The notes beneath the pieces are model-generated. The model was not told where the DNA came from and searched no databases. It was given only the letters and a program-made list of their open reading frames with translations. The translations under genes and the position numbers were made by a program. Source: an uncultured Elusimicrobia bacterium (GTDB taxonomy: Bacteria; Elusimicrobiota; Elusimicrobia; UBA1565; UBA9628). Taken from it: a stretch of DNA of 64,000 bases. The DNA lies in NCBI GenBank assembly GCA_903830945.1, contig CAIKVT010000081.1:95593-159592 (forward strand). Reading direction: 5' to 3'. Of the stretch, positions 1-9,646 are shown piece by piece; the stretch's first letter is position 1, and every line of letters begins with the position of its first letter.

Positions 1-884
1 TTCCCCCTCTCGTCGCGATGCGCTGTCAAGCGCACGTCCTCCAGGCCGTTGCTCTGGATGGAGGTGACGGGGAAGATGATCCTTTCGGAAAGTTCTTGGT
101 CCAGCGGAAACCGGATGTCGTAGTTGGACTGCGCCAAGAGCCAAAGGCCCTTGGCGGTATTGTGATCTCCGATCCTTTGGCCGGGCGCCGTTTCGTGCAG
201 AACTCCTTTGAGCGCGCTCTTGAGATCCTTGATGGTGAAAAAATCCGCCAGCCGACCCAGCACGCGCTCTACCCAGGCCCCGCCCAAACCCATTTCCGCG
301 ACCTTCCGTCCGAAGAGCGCTTTGTGATAGGCCGAGTTTTCAATCAACTCGGGCTCGGTCAGGAATCTTGATGCCGGGTCCAGGGCGATGCCGTGGTGGG
401 CGTCGATGACGCCGCTGCGGAAGGAGATGGAGGAGATATGCCCTTCCCCCGTCGAGCGGAGACTCAAAAGGAAGCGCAGGCTCCCTTTGGGTAACTTCAT
501 CTGGTCTGGATGGGGCAGGATGGACGGATTGAAGAGCGCCGCGGATTCGGGCGAATATTCGAACATAAAGTAAGAGCCGATCAGGAATTTTCGCGCTTCC
601 GAAACTTTGCGCCCCGCGGGCATGAGATGCTCCAGGTCGTGGAACCTTCTCACGAGGCGTTCGGTCAGCCAGCGGTGGCGGGAGGAGAACTCCGCCAAGA
701 CCTGCTCTAGAACGCGGTGGACGGTTTTCTCCGGAAGCGCCAGAACCCGCCGGAGGATCCTGAGGTATTCCTCGTCGGAAGCGAACCCCAGGCGCCGTAG
801 GACCACCCGGGTTTGGTCGGGGGAGAGTCGGACCTCCGTGCGGCGGACGTTGATATTCCGGGCGGTGCCAGAGTGTCCTTTCAT
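1..884 (-). CDS. GH130-like glycoside phosphorylase/hydrolase, 3' end cut by window edge
   Basis: About 294 N-terminal residues are visible; the gene runs off the left edge. The protein begins MKGHSGTARNINVRRTEV and contains a stretch around residues 110-170 (FEYSPESAALFNPSI, then a GEGHISSISFRSG segment) that I recognise from GH130-type enzymes, which split or phosphorolyse beta-mannosides and related sugars. The ATG (884-882) overlaps the stop codon of the upstream glycosyltransferase as ATGA, so the two are translationally coupled. Glycosyltransferase/GH130 pairs of this type recur in bacteria, which suggests joint work on one glycan. The substrate cannot be read from this fragment, and the catalytic half lies partly outside the window. 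Confidence 0.75.
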   Translation of the reverse strand, partial: MKGHSGTARNINVRRTEVRLSPDQTRVVLRRLGFASDEEYLRILRRVLALPEKTVHRVLEQVLAEFSSRHRWLTERLVRRFHDLEHLMPAGRKVSEARKFLIGSYFMFEYSPESAALFNPSILPHPDQMKLPKGSLRFLLSLRSTGEGHISSISFRSGVIDAHHGIALDPASRFLTEPELIENSAYHKALFGRKVAEMGLGGAWVERVLGRLADFFTIKDLKSALKGVLHETAPGQRIGDHNTAKGLWLLAQSNYDIRFPLDQELSERIIFPVTSIQSNGLEDVRLTAHRDERG

Positions 885-3175
885 TTCGATGAGGGTACGA
901 TAGGGCTTTTGAAGGCGGCTATTTCATTGTGCACCTGCTGCATCTCCGCCAAAGAAATGAGGAACGCCAGGGTGGACTCGGCCCCCTGGTTTTGGTTCAC
1001 GCGGTCCATGTGCAGTCCGTCTCGGCATCCGCCGGTGTTGGCATCATAGAGAAACAGGCCCAAATCGTTGCGCCCCAAGAACCAATCGAAGGCGCGGCGC
1101 GCTTGGCTGAACCAATAATCGTCCGAGGTGCAGCGGTATGCCTCTAAGCAGGCGGACACCATGGCCTGTGCCTCGATGGGCTGTTGGTCGAAATGGGCGC
1201 GCTGCCCGCCGCGCTTGTAGAAGCCGTTGGATCCGACGGGGCGGGAATAGCCCCCTTCGGCGGTTTGGATCTTCGCCAGCCAGCGCAGGGTCGTCAGGCC
1301 TGTCTCCAGCACGTCAGGCCGGGCGGTCCACCGGCCGCTGAGAATCAGCGCGTGAGGCAGCTGAGCGTTCATATAGGTGACCGTATCCTCGAACCAGGGC
1401 CACTCGAGACTGGCGGTGCGCTCGTAGAGCCCCATCAAGAGGTCCGTCAGGGCGACCCGCACTTGGCTCACCTGCCGGTCTCCGCTGAATCGGCGCAGGT
1501 ACTCATGGGTGCCGGTCAAGGCCATGGCCCAGGCCCGGGGCGAACTGAATCCCGTGACCGGAGACAGCGCCTGGGCGAAGATTTGCCCGGCCAAAGTTTG
1601 AAAGCCCGGGTTTTTTGATCGGCCCACACAGGTCCCTAGGGCCCATAGAGCGCGACCGCAACAGTCCTCCGATATGGGCTCGTCCCTCCAGGACCGGTTG
1701 AACTCCATGAGGTTGCGGAACCGGTTCTTCTTGGGGTCGAAGGCGTATTGCAGGAAGGCGGCGTAGATGGTGGCTGCGTTGAAAAGCTGGGGCGAGTCTT
1801 CCCCTAGTTCCTCCAGCAGCACCGTCAAGATCAGGGCCCGGGCGTTGTCGTCGGTGCAGTAACCGGTGGAGAAGTTCGGCACTGCCACGATGGCGTGTTG
1901 GAAGATCCCTGAGGAATCGGTCATGCGGTAGAGGTGGTCCAGCTTTAGGTCCGGAAGCTCGGTGAGCTGCTTGTCGAGGGTCTTCACCGTGAAAAGTTTC
2001 CGGGTCAGGCCGGCTCTCTGGCGTCGCGCGTTGGCAAAGGCTTGCATGTAGGAACAGGCCACATTTCCCCACACCATGTCCCGCCCAATTTTGTAAGCGT
2101 TCTTCCGCATGGTGTTGCGGCGGGCATCGTCCGTCAACAGCCCCGCCACCGCCTGGGCGATGGCGTCCGGGTCGTTGAAGGGAACCAATACCCCACGGTC
2201 GTCCGCCAAAAGCTCCTGGGCATACCAATAGGGCGTCGACACCACGGCTTTGCCCGCGCCGAAGCAATAAGCCAAGGTTCCGGAGGTGATTTGTGCCTCG
2301 TTCAAATAAGGGGTGATGTAGATATCCGCGGCGCCGATAAACTCCTTCAGTTCAAGTATATCCACGAAGCGGTTGTAAAAGATCACATTTTTTTGGACGC
2401 CGTTCTTTTCGGCCAACAGTTCCAGTCTGAGGCGGTAGGACTCGCCTTGTTCTCGCAGGAGATTCGGATGAGTGGCCCCCAAGATGATGTAAATCACGTC
2501 GGGGTGATTCGCCACGATTTTGGGCAAGGCGTTGAGCACGCTCTCGATTCCCTTATTGGGGGAGAGCAGGCCGAAGGTCAAGAGCACCTGCTTGCCCTCC
2601 ACGCCGAAGAGGCCCTTGTAGCCGCTGGATTCCACGAAGGAAGTTTCTGGGATGCCGTGGGGGATCATGTCGATCTTGGCCGCGGGCGCCTGGTACACAT
2701 CCTTCAGGAATCCCGCGCCTTTTTGCGACATCACCACCAGCCGGGTGGAGAGGTGAATCAGCTCCTGCATCACGCGTTTTTGATCGGCGTTGGGATCCTT
2801 GAGCACGGTGTGCAAAGTGGTCACGATGGGGATGTCCACCTCTCGCAGCAGGGCTAGGAGGTGCCCGCCTGCCGTCCCCCCGTAAATTCCGTACTCGTGT
2901 TGAACGCAAACCACGTCTACGTCGCTGATGCCCAGAAAATCAGCGGCCCGGCGGTAGGAGGCAAGGCTCTGTTCTTCGATCTCGAAACGGACTTCCGGCG
3001 GGTAGTCGTAGCCGCCCGCTATGTCATTGACGGGCACGGCAAAGCACCTCACCTTGGGAAACTGGGCCGCCACGGAGGTGCATAGGTCCGTAGTGAAGGT
3101 GGCGATTCCACAGAGCCTGGGCAGGTAGTCTCCCACGAAGGCGATGTTCCTGATTCCAGAGTGGGATTCCATCAT
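881..3175 (-). CDS. GT4-type glycosyltransferase fused to an alpha-toroid C-terminal domain
   Basis: This is a protein of about 764 residues. The N-terminal half is a GT-B glycosyltransferase of the GT4 (RfaB/WcaJ-like) class: it opens with IAFVGDYLPRLCGIATF, has VVCVQHEYGIYGG, and shows the usual C-lobe sequence ADIYITPYLNEAQITSGTLA with a sugar-nucleotide-binding Glu region. From about residue 400 to the end a second region begins (DHLYRMTDSSGIFQHA, GYCTDDNARA, NRFRNLMEF) that resembles an (alpha/alpha) six-hairpin hydrolase/epimerase fold. An ATG at 3175 was preferred over the TTG at 3202; neither has a clear ribosome binding site. Its stop overlaps the next gene as ATGA. Probable role: synthesis or remodelling of a cytoplasmic or surface glycan; donor and acceptor are unknown. 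Confidence 0.8.
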   Translation of the reverse strand: MMESHSGIRNIAFVGDYLPRLCGIATFTTDLCTSVAAQFPKVRCFAVPVNDIAGGYDYPPEVRFEIEEQSLASYRRAADFLGISDVDVVCVQHEYGIYGGTAGGHLLALLREVDIPIVTTLHTVLKDPNADQKRVMQELIHLSTRLVVMSQKGAGFLKDVYQAPAAKIDMIPHGIPETSFVESSGYKGLFGVEGKQVLLTFGLLSPNKGIESVLNALPKIVANHPDVIYIILGATHPNLLREQGESYRLRLELLAEKNGVQKNVIFYNRFVDILELKEFIGAADIYITPYLNEAQITSGTLAYCFGAGKAVVSTPYWYAQELLADDRGVLVPFNDPDAIAQAVAGLLTDDARRNTMRKNAYKIGRDMVWGNVACSYMQAFANARRQRAGLTRKLFTVKTLDKQLTELPDLKLDHLYRMTDSSGIFQHAIVAVPNFSTGYCTDDNARALILTVLLEELGEDSPQLFNAATIYAAFLQYAFDPKKNRFRNLMEFNRSWRDEPISEDCCGRALWALGTCVGRSKNPGFQTLAGQIFAQALSPVTGFSSPRAWAMALTGTHEYLRRFSGDRQVSQVRVALTDLLMGLYERTASLEWPWFEDTVTYMNAQLPHALILSGRWTARPDVLETGLTTLRWLAKIQTAEGGYSRPVGSNGFYKRGGQRAHFDQQPIEAQAMVSACLEAYRCTSDDYWFSQARRAFDWFLGRNDLGLFLYDANTGGCRDGLHMDRVNQNQGAESTLAFLISLAEMQQVHNEIAAFKSPIVPSSK

Positions 3176-3297
3176 CCAGATGATGCCATATTGGATGGTC
3201 AAGCGTCACTCGGGATATCGCCAGCATCCTTGAAGAGCAGCAGTCGGAGTGGATTCAAATCCGCCGCCCTGGAGAGCATCGCCAAGGCAATCTGATT

Positions 3298-3306
3298 TGC
3301 TAAAAT
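3298..3306 (+). promoter_or_regulatory. Candidate extended -10 promoter element for the wecB operon
   Basis: TGC followed by TAAAAT fits an extended -10 element. No convincing -35 is present. A start site near 3313 would place the first possible ATG (3305) outside the transcript, which favours the ATG at 3320 with a very short leader. The same TTTGCTAAAAT string occurs before the MscS gene at 50141-50150. Confidence 0.3.
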
Positions 3307-3319
3307 GACCGCGACCTCA

Positions 3320-4423
3320 ATGGCTCGCCCGAACATATTGGTCGTCATAGGCACCCGCCCCGAAGTCGTCAAGATGGCTCCGGTCGTCGCCGCATTGCGG
3401 CCCTCCCAGCGCTGGCGCGCCACGGTCGTCGGCACGGCGCAGCACCGCGGGCTCATGGATCAGATGCTCGAGACCTTTGGGCTCAAGCTCGATTATGACC
3501 TCGATCTCATGCGTCGCGGCCAGACGCCCGCGCAGGTCCTCTCAAGGACCGTCGAGCGCCTGGCGCCGGTGCTGCGCAGAGAGAAGCCGGCGCTCGTGCT
3601 CGTCCAGGGCGACACCACGACCGCTCTCGGCGCGGCGCTTTGTTCGTTCTATCAGCGTGTGCCGGTCGGACACGTCGAGGCTGGGCTGCGCTCCTTCGAC
3701 TTGATGCGGCCGTTTCCCGAGGAGGGCAACCGCGTCTTGATCGATCGCGTGGCCGACCTCATGTTCGCGCCGACGCGTGAGAGCCGCGCCAACCTGCTCG
3801 CGGAAGGCTTGCTCGCGCGCAAGATTTGCGTCACGGGGAACACCGTGGTCGATGCCGTCCAATGGTTGCTCAAGCGCAAGCCGGTCTGCCTGCCGGTGCC
3901 TCTTGAGCGGTTCCTGGCCTGCGCTGGCCCCAAGGCTATTATGACGATGCATCGGCGCGAGAGCTTCGGCGCGCCCGTGCGCGAGGTGTTTGCCGCGGTC
4001 AAGCAACTGCTGGGCGAGTATCCGCGGATGCGTTTGATCTATCCGGTTCACCCGAACCCGAACGTGCGCGGCCCGGTCGAGAAGTATCTGGCCCACCCGC
4101 GCATCCTGCTGACGCCGCCGATGAGCTATCCGGAGTTCATCCATATGGCTAAAGCCTGCGACCTGATCTTGAGCGACTCGGGCGGCGTACAAGAGGAGGC
4201 GCCGAGCCTGGGCGTGCCTGTCGTTATCCTGCGCGAGGTCACCGAGCGTCCCGAGGTGCTGCGCACGGGGCTGGCCGTCTTGGCCGGCACGGATCAGGCC
4301 AGAATTATGCGCGCCGCGCGCCGCTTCCTTGCGCAAGGCCGGCGCCGCGCGGTCCGCAGCCCGTTCGGCGATGGCCACGCCGGCCGGCGCATCGTCAAGC
4401 GGATTCTGGATTTCCTTGGTTAG
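3320..4423 (+). CDS. wecB: UDP-N-acetylglucosamine 2-epimerase, non-hydrolysing
   Basis: This 367-residue cytoplasmic enzyme interconverts UDP-GlcNAc and UDP-ManNAc, precursor for surface polysaccharides. It has the family's N-terminal VIGTRPEVVKMAPVVAAL, the QGDTTTALGAALCSF and GHVEAGLRSFD segments, MTMHRRESFG, and the C-terminal SDSGGVQEEAPSLGVPV that binds the UDP. Length is normal for the family (about 370). The ATG at 3320 gives the typical N-terminus; an ATG at 3305 is also in frame. The 3' end overlaps the beginning of the next open frame, and the two following genes are coupled, so wecB probably heads a three-gene polysaccharide operon and supplies the HexNAc donor or its epimer. Confidence 0.92.
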   Translation: MARPNILVVIGTRPEVVKMAPVVAALRPSQRWRATVVGTAQHRGLMDQMLETFGLKLDYDLDLMRRGQTPAQVLSRTVERLAPVLRREKPALVLVQGDTTTALGAALCSFYQRVPVGHVEAGLRSFDLMRPFPEEGNRVLIDRVADLMFAPTRESRANLLAEGLLARKICVTGNTVVDAVQWLLKRKPVCLPVPLERFLACAGPKAIMTMHRRESFGAPVREVFAAVKQLLGEYPRMRLIYPVHPNPNVRGPVEKYLAHPRILLTPPMSYPEFIHMAKACDLILSDSGGVQEEAPSLGVPVVILREVTERPEVLRTGLAVLAGTDQARIMRAARRFLAQGRRRAVRSPFGDGHAGRRIVKRILDFLG

Positions 4424-7400
4424 AACTTTTCTGCTGGCAGCGGCGATCGCGGCTCGTGCCGCCGGCGTGCCGGCGGCCGCGCCGCAACTGGCCGACGGGC
4501 CTTCCGTGCTCGTCATTTACGACGGGCCGGAGCAGGCGTCCAATCCCGCACGCATCGATGCGTTGTACGTGGGCAACCTGCTCGGTCATTTCACGACGAG
4601 GCGCACGCTGCGCACGCTCGAGCAATATCGTGAGGGCGACTGGAAGGGCTACGACGCCGTCTTCGGCATCGTCTACCGCAAGCACTACCGCGTGCCCGAC
4701 GCGCTGCTGCGCGACGCGTCGCGCAGCGATCGCCCGTTCTGCTGGCTCGGCAACCAGCACGGACAGCTCGATCGCTACGGCGCGTTGCGCCGACATGGGG
4801 TGGCCTATGAACGCTTCTTTGAGAACGCGCCTCTGAACCAGGTCGTCTATAAAGGCCGCACGCTTGACAAGGGCGATCCCGACACCAACGTCGTGCGCAT
4901 CGTCGACGCGCGTCGAGCTCGCGTGTTGGCCTGGGCTACCGGTCGCACGCAGCTCCGGGTCCCCTACATCGTGCAGAGCGGACATTTCTGGCTCGTGGCC
5001 GACTCGCCGTTCTCCTATGCCAGCGAAAGCGACCGGTATCTGGCTTTTGCCGACGTCCTGCACGACATCTTGGGCATCGAGCATGCCGAAGACCATCGCG
5101 CGATCCTGCGCATCGAAGACATCAACGCTCTCTCCCGCCCCGCGCAACTCTCCGCGACCCTTGACGTGATCCGGCGCCATAAGATCCCGTTTGCCTTCGG
5201 CTTTGTGCCGACCTATGTCAATCCTACCGAGCGGTTGTATCTGCGCTTGGCCGACATGCCTAAAGTGCTTGCCCAGCTCCAGAGATACGTGCAGCAAGGC
5301 GGCGCGCCGATCCTGCACGGCTACACGCACCAGCGCCGCGGCGTCACGACTGATGACTACGAGTTCTGGGACGACTTTGCAGATCGCCCCGTGCGCGATG
5401 ACTCCGACGCGTTTGTGGCCCATCGCCTCGAACACGCGCTGCGCGAGTCCGCGCTGGCCGGCCTTTATCCGATCGCCTGGGAGACGCCGCATTACGCCGC
5501 CTCCGCGATCGACTACCGCGTGATGCGGCGCTACTTCGATACGGTATTTGAGCGTCGCCTCGTCGTCAACTCGCTGGGTACCGACCAACTGTTCCCGTAC
5601 CCGGTGGTCGATCTCTACGGGCAGTACGTGATCCCCGAGAACCTCTCGTACGTTCCGCAGGACAATCCGACGCCTGACGCCATACTCAAAGCGGCCAAGG
5701 CGGCCTGGGTCGTGCGCGACGGATACGCGAGCTTCTTCTACCATCCATTCCTCAAGCCCGAGCTTCTGGACGCCTTGATCGGAGGCATCGAGCAGCTCGG
5801 CTTCCGCTTTTTCGACGTGCGCCGCCTGCCCAACATGACGCACGGGGACGGCGAGATCGTCGCCACACGCGGGGGCACGGCCGAGATCTCCGGCACCGGC
5901 GGCTACCTGATCGAGCGCGTCGTCGGCGCCGATGGGGCGCCGATACGGCAGAAGTTCTCAAAAGTGATCGAGTCCGGCCCGATCCGTCGTGAGGTCGAAC
6001 TCTCGCCGGGGCAGACTTACGTCGCGCTCAGGCAGGAGACGATGCCGCCCAGTTTGCTGAACCGACTCGTGAGGTTGGCAAAGGGAGACTTTACCGCGCT
6101 CCAGCGCCGTTGGGAATCGGTGCTGACTGGCCGTATCGCGCAAGAGCCGGTCCAGGCCGTGCTGCTCTGGAATCCCAAGGCTCGTGGCGAACAGGCCAAG
6201 GACCAGGAGAGCTTCCGCGCGACGCTTGACAGCGCCGGCTTTCCTGTCGAGAAACTCGAGTTGTCGCGGCTGGCGCAGGAAGCGGAGGACTTCGATCCGT
6301 TCACGCTGCTGGTCGTGCCGTCGGCCTCCGCCAAGGCGCTGTCGGAGAAGCAGACCGAGCGTATCGTGCGGACCGTTAAGGGCGGCATCACGCTGGTGAC
6401 CGACGGCGAGAGTCCGCTGTCGCGCGCGCTCGGCGTGCGCTTGGGCGAGGCGTCCACGGTGAACTCCGTCACGAGCCGCGTGTTCGCCAACGAGGAAAAC
6501 CGTTGGGCCGACCATCCGGTCGTGCCCTGGGTGGAACAGCCGGTGGTCGAGGACGACAGCGTCTATTACGCGGACCGTGATTTCGGCCATCCTCTGGTCA
6601 TCGGCGGCCAGCTCGGCCAGGGCCGTTTCCTGTATTTCGCGCCGCTCTACGATCCTCTGACCGGGGGCGGCTACGGCCGTTTTCCGGGGCTGCCGTACTT
6701 GCTGATCAGTGAGTTCCATGTGCGCCCCATGCTCAAGCGCCGGGGCGCTGATGCGTATTTTGATCCGGGCTACCGCAACAACATCAGCATCGAGCGCCTG
6801 GTGCCGCTCTGGAGGCGCTCGGGCATCCGCGCGGTGCACGCCGCGGCCTGGCATTTCTATGACAAGTATAGCTATGACTATGCGCGGCTCATCCGCGTCG
6901 CGCACCAGAACGGCATCCTCGTGTACGCCTGGCTCGAATGGCCGCACATCAGCGACCACTTCTGGAACCGCCATCCTGAGTGGAGGGAGAAGACCGCGCG
7001 GCTGAGCGACGCCCACGTGGGCTGGCGCTTTCTGATGAACCTTCAGAACCCGCAATGCTTAAAAGCGGCGTTGGACGACCTCAAGAGCTTTTTACTCGCT
7101 AACGACTGGGACGGCGTCGACGTGGCTGAGCTCACCTTCGAGTCGCAGGGCCCCGAGCATCCGGAATCGTTCACCCCGTTCTCCGCGCAGGCGCGCGCCG
7201 GATTTCAGAAACAGAGCGGCTTCGATCCTGTCGAGCTGTTCGACGTTTCCTCGCCGCACCATTGGGCCAAGGACGGCGCGGGACTTAAGGCTTTTTACGA
7301 CTATCGCCGCGCCGAGAATCGGCGCCTGCTGGGCGCGGTCTTGGGCGCCGTCGACGAGGTGAGCCGCGGGCAGGGCCACCCTTGGGAGACGATCGTGACT

Positions 7401-8381
7401 TTGATTGACGTCTTCAGCCATCCGGATCTGTCGGACGAGCTCGGCATCGACGGGCCCGGAACTATCGAGGCCGTCAACCGCCGCCAGGCCAAGCTCCAGG
7501 TCGAGGATCCGGCCCGGGATTGGTCCAAGCCGCCAGAGCGCTACGCGGCGCTCGGCGAGCGCTACCGCGGCCTGCGCCTGAACCGGCCGTTCTTGATCGA
7601 CATCAACGTCGTGCCCGTCCATCCCCCAGGACAGGTCGGCTTCGCGACGGCGCAGCAGACCGGCTCGGAACTCCTGCGCCTGTGGCAGGTGGCGGCCGGG
7701 CAGGCGTCGCGGGTCTGTCTCTACTCCGAGTCGAGCGTGGCCGAGCAGGACTGGGACATCCTGCCGTACGCGATGGCCGACAGGGCCGACGTGCGCAAGG
7801 ACGGCTCGGCGTGGGTCATCAAGGCGCCGTATACGGTGATCCTTGAGCTTGATGACCGCACCTCCAAGCGCTGGCTCGACGGGAAACCTTGGCCTTGCTC
7901 TGATAAAGGTGATGCGGTGATTCCGTCCGGCGAGCATCGGTTGACGCTGGCTGGTTCCAAGCGCTCATGGTTCGACACCAGCGAGCTGGAGACGAGGCTG
8001 ATCTCGATCTCGGGAGAGCTCCTGGGCGCGCAACCGCACGGCCGTGGGCTTGAGCTGGAATACTCGTCGCCGGGCCGATGCGCGATGATGTTCAATAACC
8101 CATTCTCCAGGATCTTGATCGATGGGAAGCCGGCCCCTCTTCCCATGCTGCGCGGCGACAGCGGCTATGTCGTCATGGCGCCGCCCGGACAACATCGTTT
8201 GACCGGCATCAGCGAGGCGACTTTCGGCTACGCCGTGCGTTTCGCGAGCCTGATCCTGGCTTCGCTGATCGTGCTGTTTGGGTTGGCCTCGAGCGGTCTG
8301 CTGGCCCTCTTGTTCGCGCTGACGGCGATCAAACGGCGCCTGCTGGCATTGCGCCGCTGGCTGCGCAAGGGGGGCGCGTGA
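4371..8381 (+). CDS. Exported DUF2334 polysaccharide deacetylase fused to a glycoside-hydrolase-like barrel, C-terminal membrane anchor
   Basis: This very large protein (about 1,336 residues) has a likely signal sequence (FWISLVRTFLLAAAIAARAAG). Residues about 245-480 form a DUF2334 deacetylase: RIEDINALSR with a metal-binding Asp near 250, and HGYTHQ with His near 316 and 320. Residues about 580-780 look like a glutamine-amidotransferase-like (beta-galactosidase trimerisation type) domain. Residues about 800-1100 resemble a (beta/alpha)8 hydrolase barrel (HAAAWHFYDKYSYDY, YAWLEWPHISDHFWNRHPEW, DGVDVAELTFES). The end has one membrane helix (about 1287-1320) and a basic tail. The start is uncertain: ATG 4371 is used here; TTG 4416, overlapping the wecB stop, is an alternative. 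The order deacetylase-hydrolase next to a GT2 synthase recalls PgaB/PelA, but the deacetylase family differs. Probable role: periplasmic modification of a hexosamine polymer. Confidence 0.72.
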   Translation: MATPAGASSSGFWISLVRTFLLAAAIAARAAGVPAAAPQLADGPSVLVIYDGPEQASNPARIDALYVGNLLGHFTTRRTLRTLEQYREGDWKGYDAVFGIVYRKHYRVPDALLRDASRSDRPFCWLGNQHGQLDRYGALRRHGVAYERFFENAPLNQVVYKGRTLDKGDPDTNVVRIVDARRARVLAWATGRTQLRVPYIVQSGHFWLVADSPFSYASESDRYLAFADVLHDILGIEHAEDHRAILRIEDINALSRPAQLSATLDVIRRHKIPFAFGFVPTYVNPTERLYLRLADMPKVLAQLQRYVQQGGAPILHGYTHQRRGVTTDDYEFWDDFADRPVRDDSDAFVAHRLEHALRESALAGLYPIAWETPHYAASAIDYRVMRRYFDTVFERRLVVNSLGTDQLFPYPVVDLYGQYVIPENLSYVPQDNPTPDAILKAAKAAWVVRDGYASFFYHPFLKPELLDALIGGIEQLGFRFFDVRRLPNMTHGDGEIVATRGGTAEISGTGGYLIERVVGADGAPIRQKFSKVIESGPIRREVELSPGQTYVALRQETMPPSLLNRLVRLAKGDFTALQRRWESVLTGRIAQEPVQAVLLWNPKARGEQAKDQESFRATLDSAGFPVEKLELSRLAQEAEDFDPFTLLVVPSASAKALSEKQTERIVRTVKGGITLVTDGESPLSRALGVRLGEASTVNSVTSRVFANEENRWADHPVVPWVEQPVVEDDSVYYADRDFGHPLVIGGQLGQGRFLYFAPLYDPLTGGGYGRFPGLPYLLISEFHVRPMLKRRGADAYFDPGYRNNISIERLVPLWRRSGIRAVHAAAWHFYDKYSYDYARLIRVAHQNGILVYAWLEWPHISDHFWNRHPEWREKTARLSDAHVGWRFLMNLQNPQCLKAALDDLKSFLLANDWDGVDVAELTFESQGPEHPESFTPFSAQARAGFQKQSGFDPVELFDVSSPHHWAKDGAGLKAFYDYRRAENRRLLGAVLGAVDEVSRGQGHPWETIVTLIDVFSHPDLSDELGIDGPGTIEAVNRRQAKLQVEDPARDWSKPPERYAALGERYRGLRLNRPFLIDINVVPVHPPGQVGFATAQQTGSELLRLWQVAAGQASRVCLYSESSVAEQDWDILPYAMADRADVRKDGSAWVIKAPYTVILELDDRTSKRWLDGKPWPCSDKGDAVIPSGEHRLTLAGSKRSWFDTSELETRLISISGELLGAQPHGRGLELEYSSPGRCAMMFNNPFSRILIDGKPAPLPMLRGDSGYVVMAPPGQHRLTGISEATFGYAVRFASLILASLIVLFGLASSGLLALLFALTAIKRRLLALRRWLRKGGA

Positions 8382-9646
8382 TCGAGTACGGCGCGGGCCT
8401 CTTGGTCGAGCTGGTATTCCTGTCGACCGTGGCGCTGATCTGGATCATGCTCGTCTACCAGTTCGTGCTGACTATGGCAGGCTACCTTTACAGCCTCAGC
8501 GCCGCGCGCGAAAGGCGTCGGCTCGACGCCCTTCGCGCGGAACTGCCCGGCGTGTCCGTGCTGATCCCGGCGCATAATGAGGAACTCGTTATCGAGCGAA
8601 CGGTCGAGACGATCCTGGCGTCCGACTATCCAAAGGACAGGCTTGAGCTGATCGTGCTCGATGACGCCTCGACTGACGGCACCGCCTCGATCCTCGACAG
8701 GCTGGCCGATCGTTACCCATGCCTGCGCGTTGTCCACGTGCCGGTCCATGAAGGTGGAAAAGGCAAGGCTGCCGTGCTCAACCGGGGATTGACGCTGGCG
8801 CGGCACTCCTTGATCGGTGTCTACGACGCCGACAATCTGCCGGAGCCCGCGGCCTTGCGTTATCTGGCGGCGCAATTCGATCTCGAGCCGCGCTTGGGTG
8901 CCGCGCTGGGTAAGTTCCGCACGATCAACCGTAAGAAGAACCTGCTCACCCGCTTCATCAATATTGAAGGACTGAGCTTTCAGTGGATCGTTCAGGCCGG
9001 CCGCTGGAAGCTGCTCAAGATCGCCACGCTGCCGGGCACAAACTTCATCGTGCGCAGGGACGTGCTCGACGAGGTCGGCGGCTGGGACGAAGAGGCTTTG
9101 ACCGAGGATGCCGAGCTGTCGCTGCGCATCCTGGAGGCGGGACACCTCATTAAGTTCGTGCCCTATTCGACGACTTGGGAGCAAGAGCCCGAGGACCTGC
9201 GCACGTGGTTTAAGCAGCGCACGCGCTGGGCGCGGGGGTCCTTCTATTTGATGCGTAAATTTTTCTTGAATGTAGGCAAGGCCAAGAATAAGGCGCTGGC
9301 TTTTGAGGTGTTCTACTTCTTGGCGCTCTATTACGTGTTCCTCGCCGCGATCGTCGTGTCGGCGCTCTTGTTCGCGCTCTCGGCGACCGGCTTAGTCTCG
9401 ATCCCCGTGCCGGGTCCGTACCTCGAGGTCTGGCTTGCCGCCTACTGCCTGTTCGCCGCGGAGATCATGTTGATGCTCTCGCGCGAGCCGCATGAGGACT
9501 CGCCCTCGAATATGTTTTACTGCATGGCGATGTACTTTACTTATTGCCAGCTCTGGCCGCTGGTCGTGGCCAATGCCTTCTACCTCGAGTACATCAAGAA
9601 AGAGCGGCGCGTCTGGGTCAAGACGCGCCGCTACACGCAGTCTTAG
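8378..9646 (+). CDS. Membrane processive GT2 polysaccharide synthase (PgaC/BcsA-like)
   Basis: This 422-residue inner-membrane glycosyltransferase has a helix at the N-terminus (about 5-35), a cytoplasmic GT2 domain and two to three C-terminal helices. The full set of processive GT2 motifs is visible: VSVLIPAHNEE, Asp95-Asp96, the YDADN motif at 149-153, TED at 242-244 and Q280-R-T-R-W284 (QxxRW). This pattern is typical of PgaC (poly-GlcNAc), hyaluronan and cellulose synthases. The GTG start overlaps the stop of the deacetylase gene as GTGA, and AAGGGGGG lies just upstream, so the two proteins are produced together. With wecB before them this implies synthesis and export of a GlcNAc- or ManNAc-type polymer. 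No c-di-GMP PilZ domain is fused to it. Confidence 0.88.
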   Translation: MIEYGAGLLVELVFLSTVALIWIMLVYQFVLTMAGYLYSLSAARERRRLDALRAELPGVSVLIPAHNEELVIERTVETILASDYPKDRLELIVLDDASTDGTASILDRLADRYPCLRVVHVPVHEGGKGKAAVLNRGLTLARHSLIGVYDADNLPEPAALRYLAAQFDLEPRLGAALGKFRTINRKKNLLTRFINIEGLSFQWIVQAGRWKLLKIATLPGTNFIVRRDVLDEVGGWDEEALTEDAELSLRILEAGHLIKFVPYSTTWEQEPEDLRTWFKQRTRWARGSFYLMRKFFLNVGKAKNKALAFEVFYFLALYYVFLAAIVVSALLFALSATGLVSIPVPGPYLEVWLAAYCLFAAEIMLMLSREPHEDSPSNMFYCMAMYFTYCQLWPLVVANAFYLEYIKKERRVWVKTRRYTQS

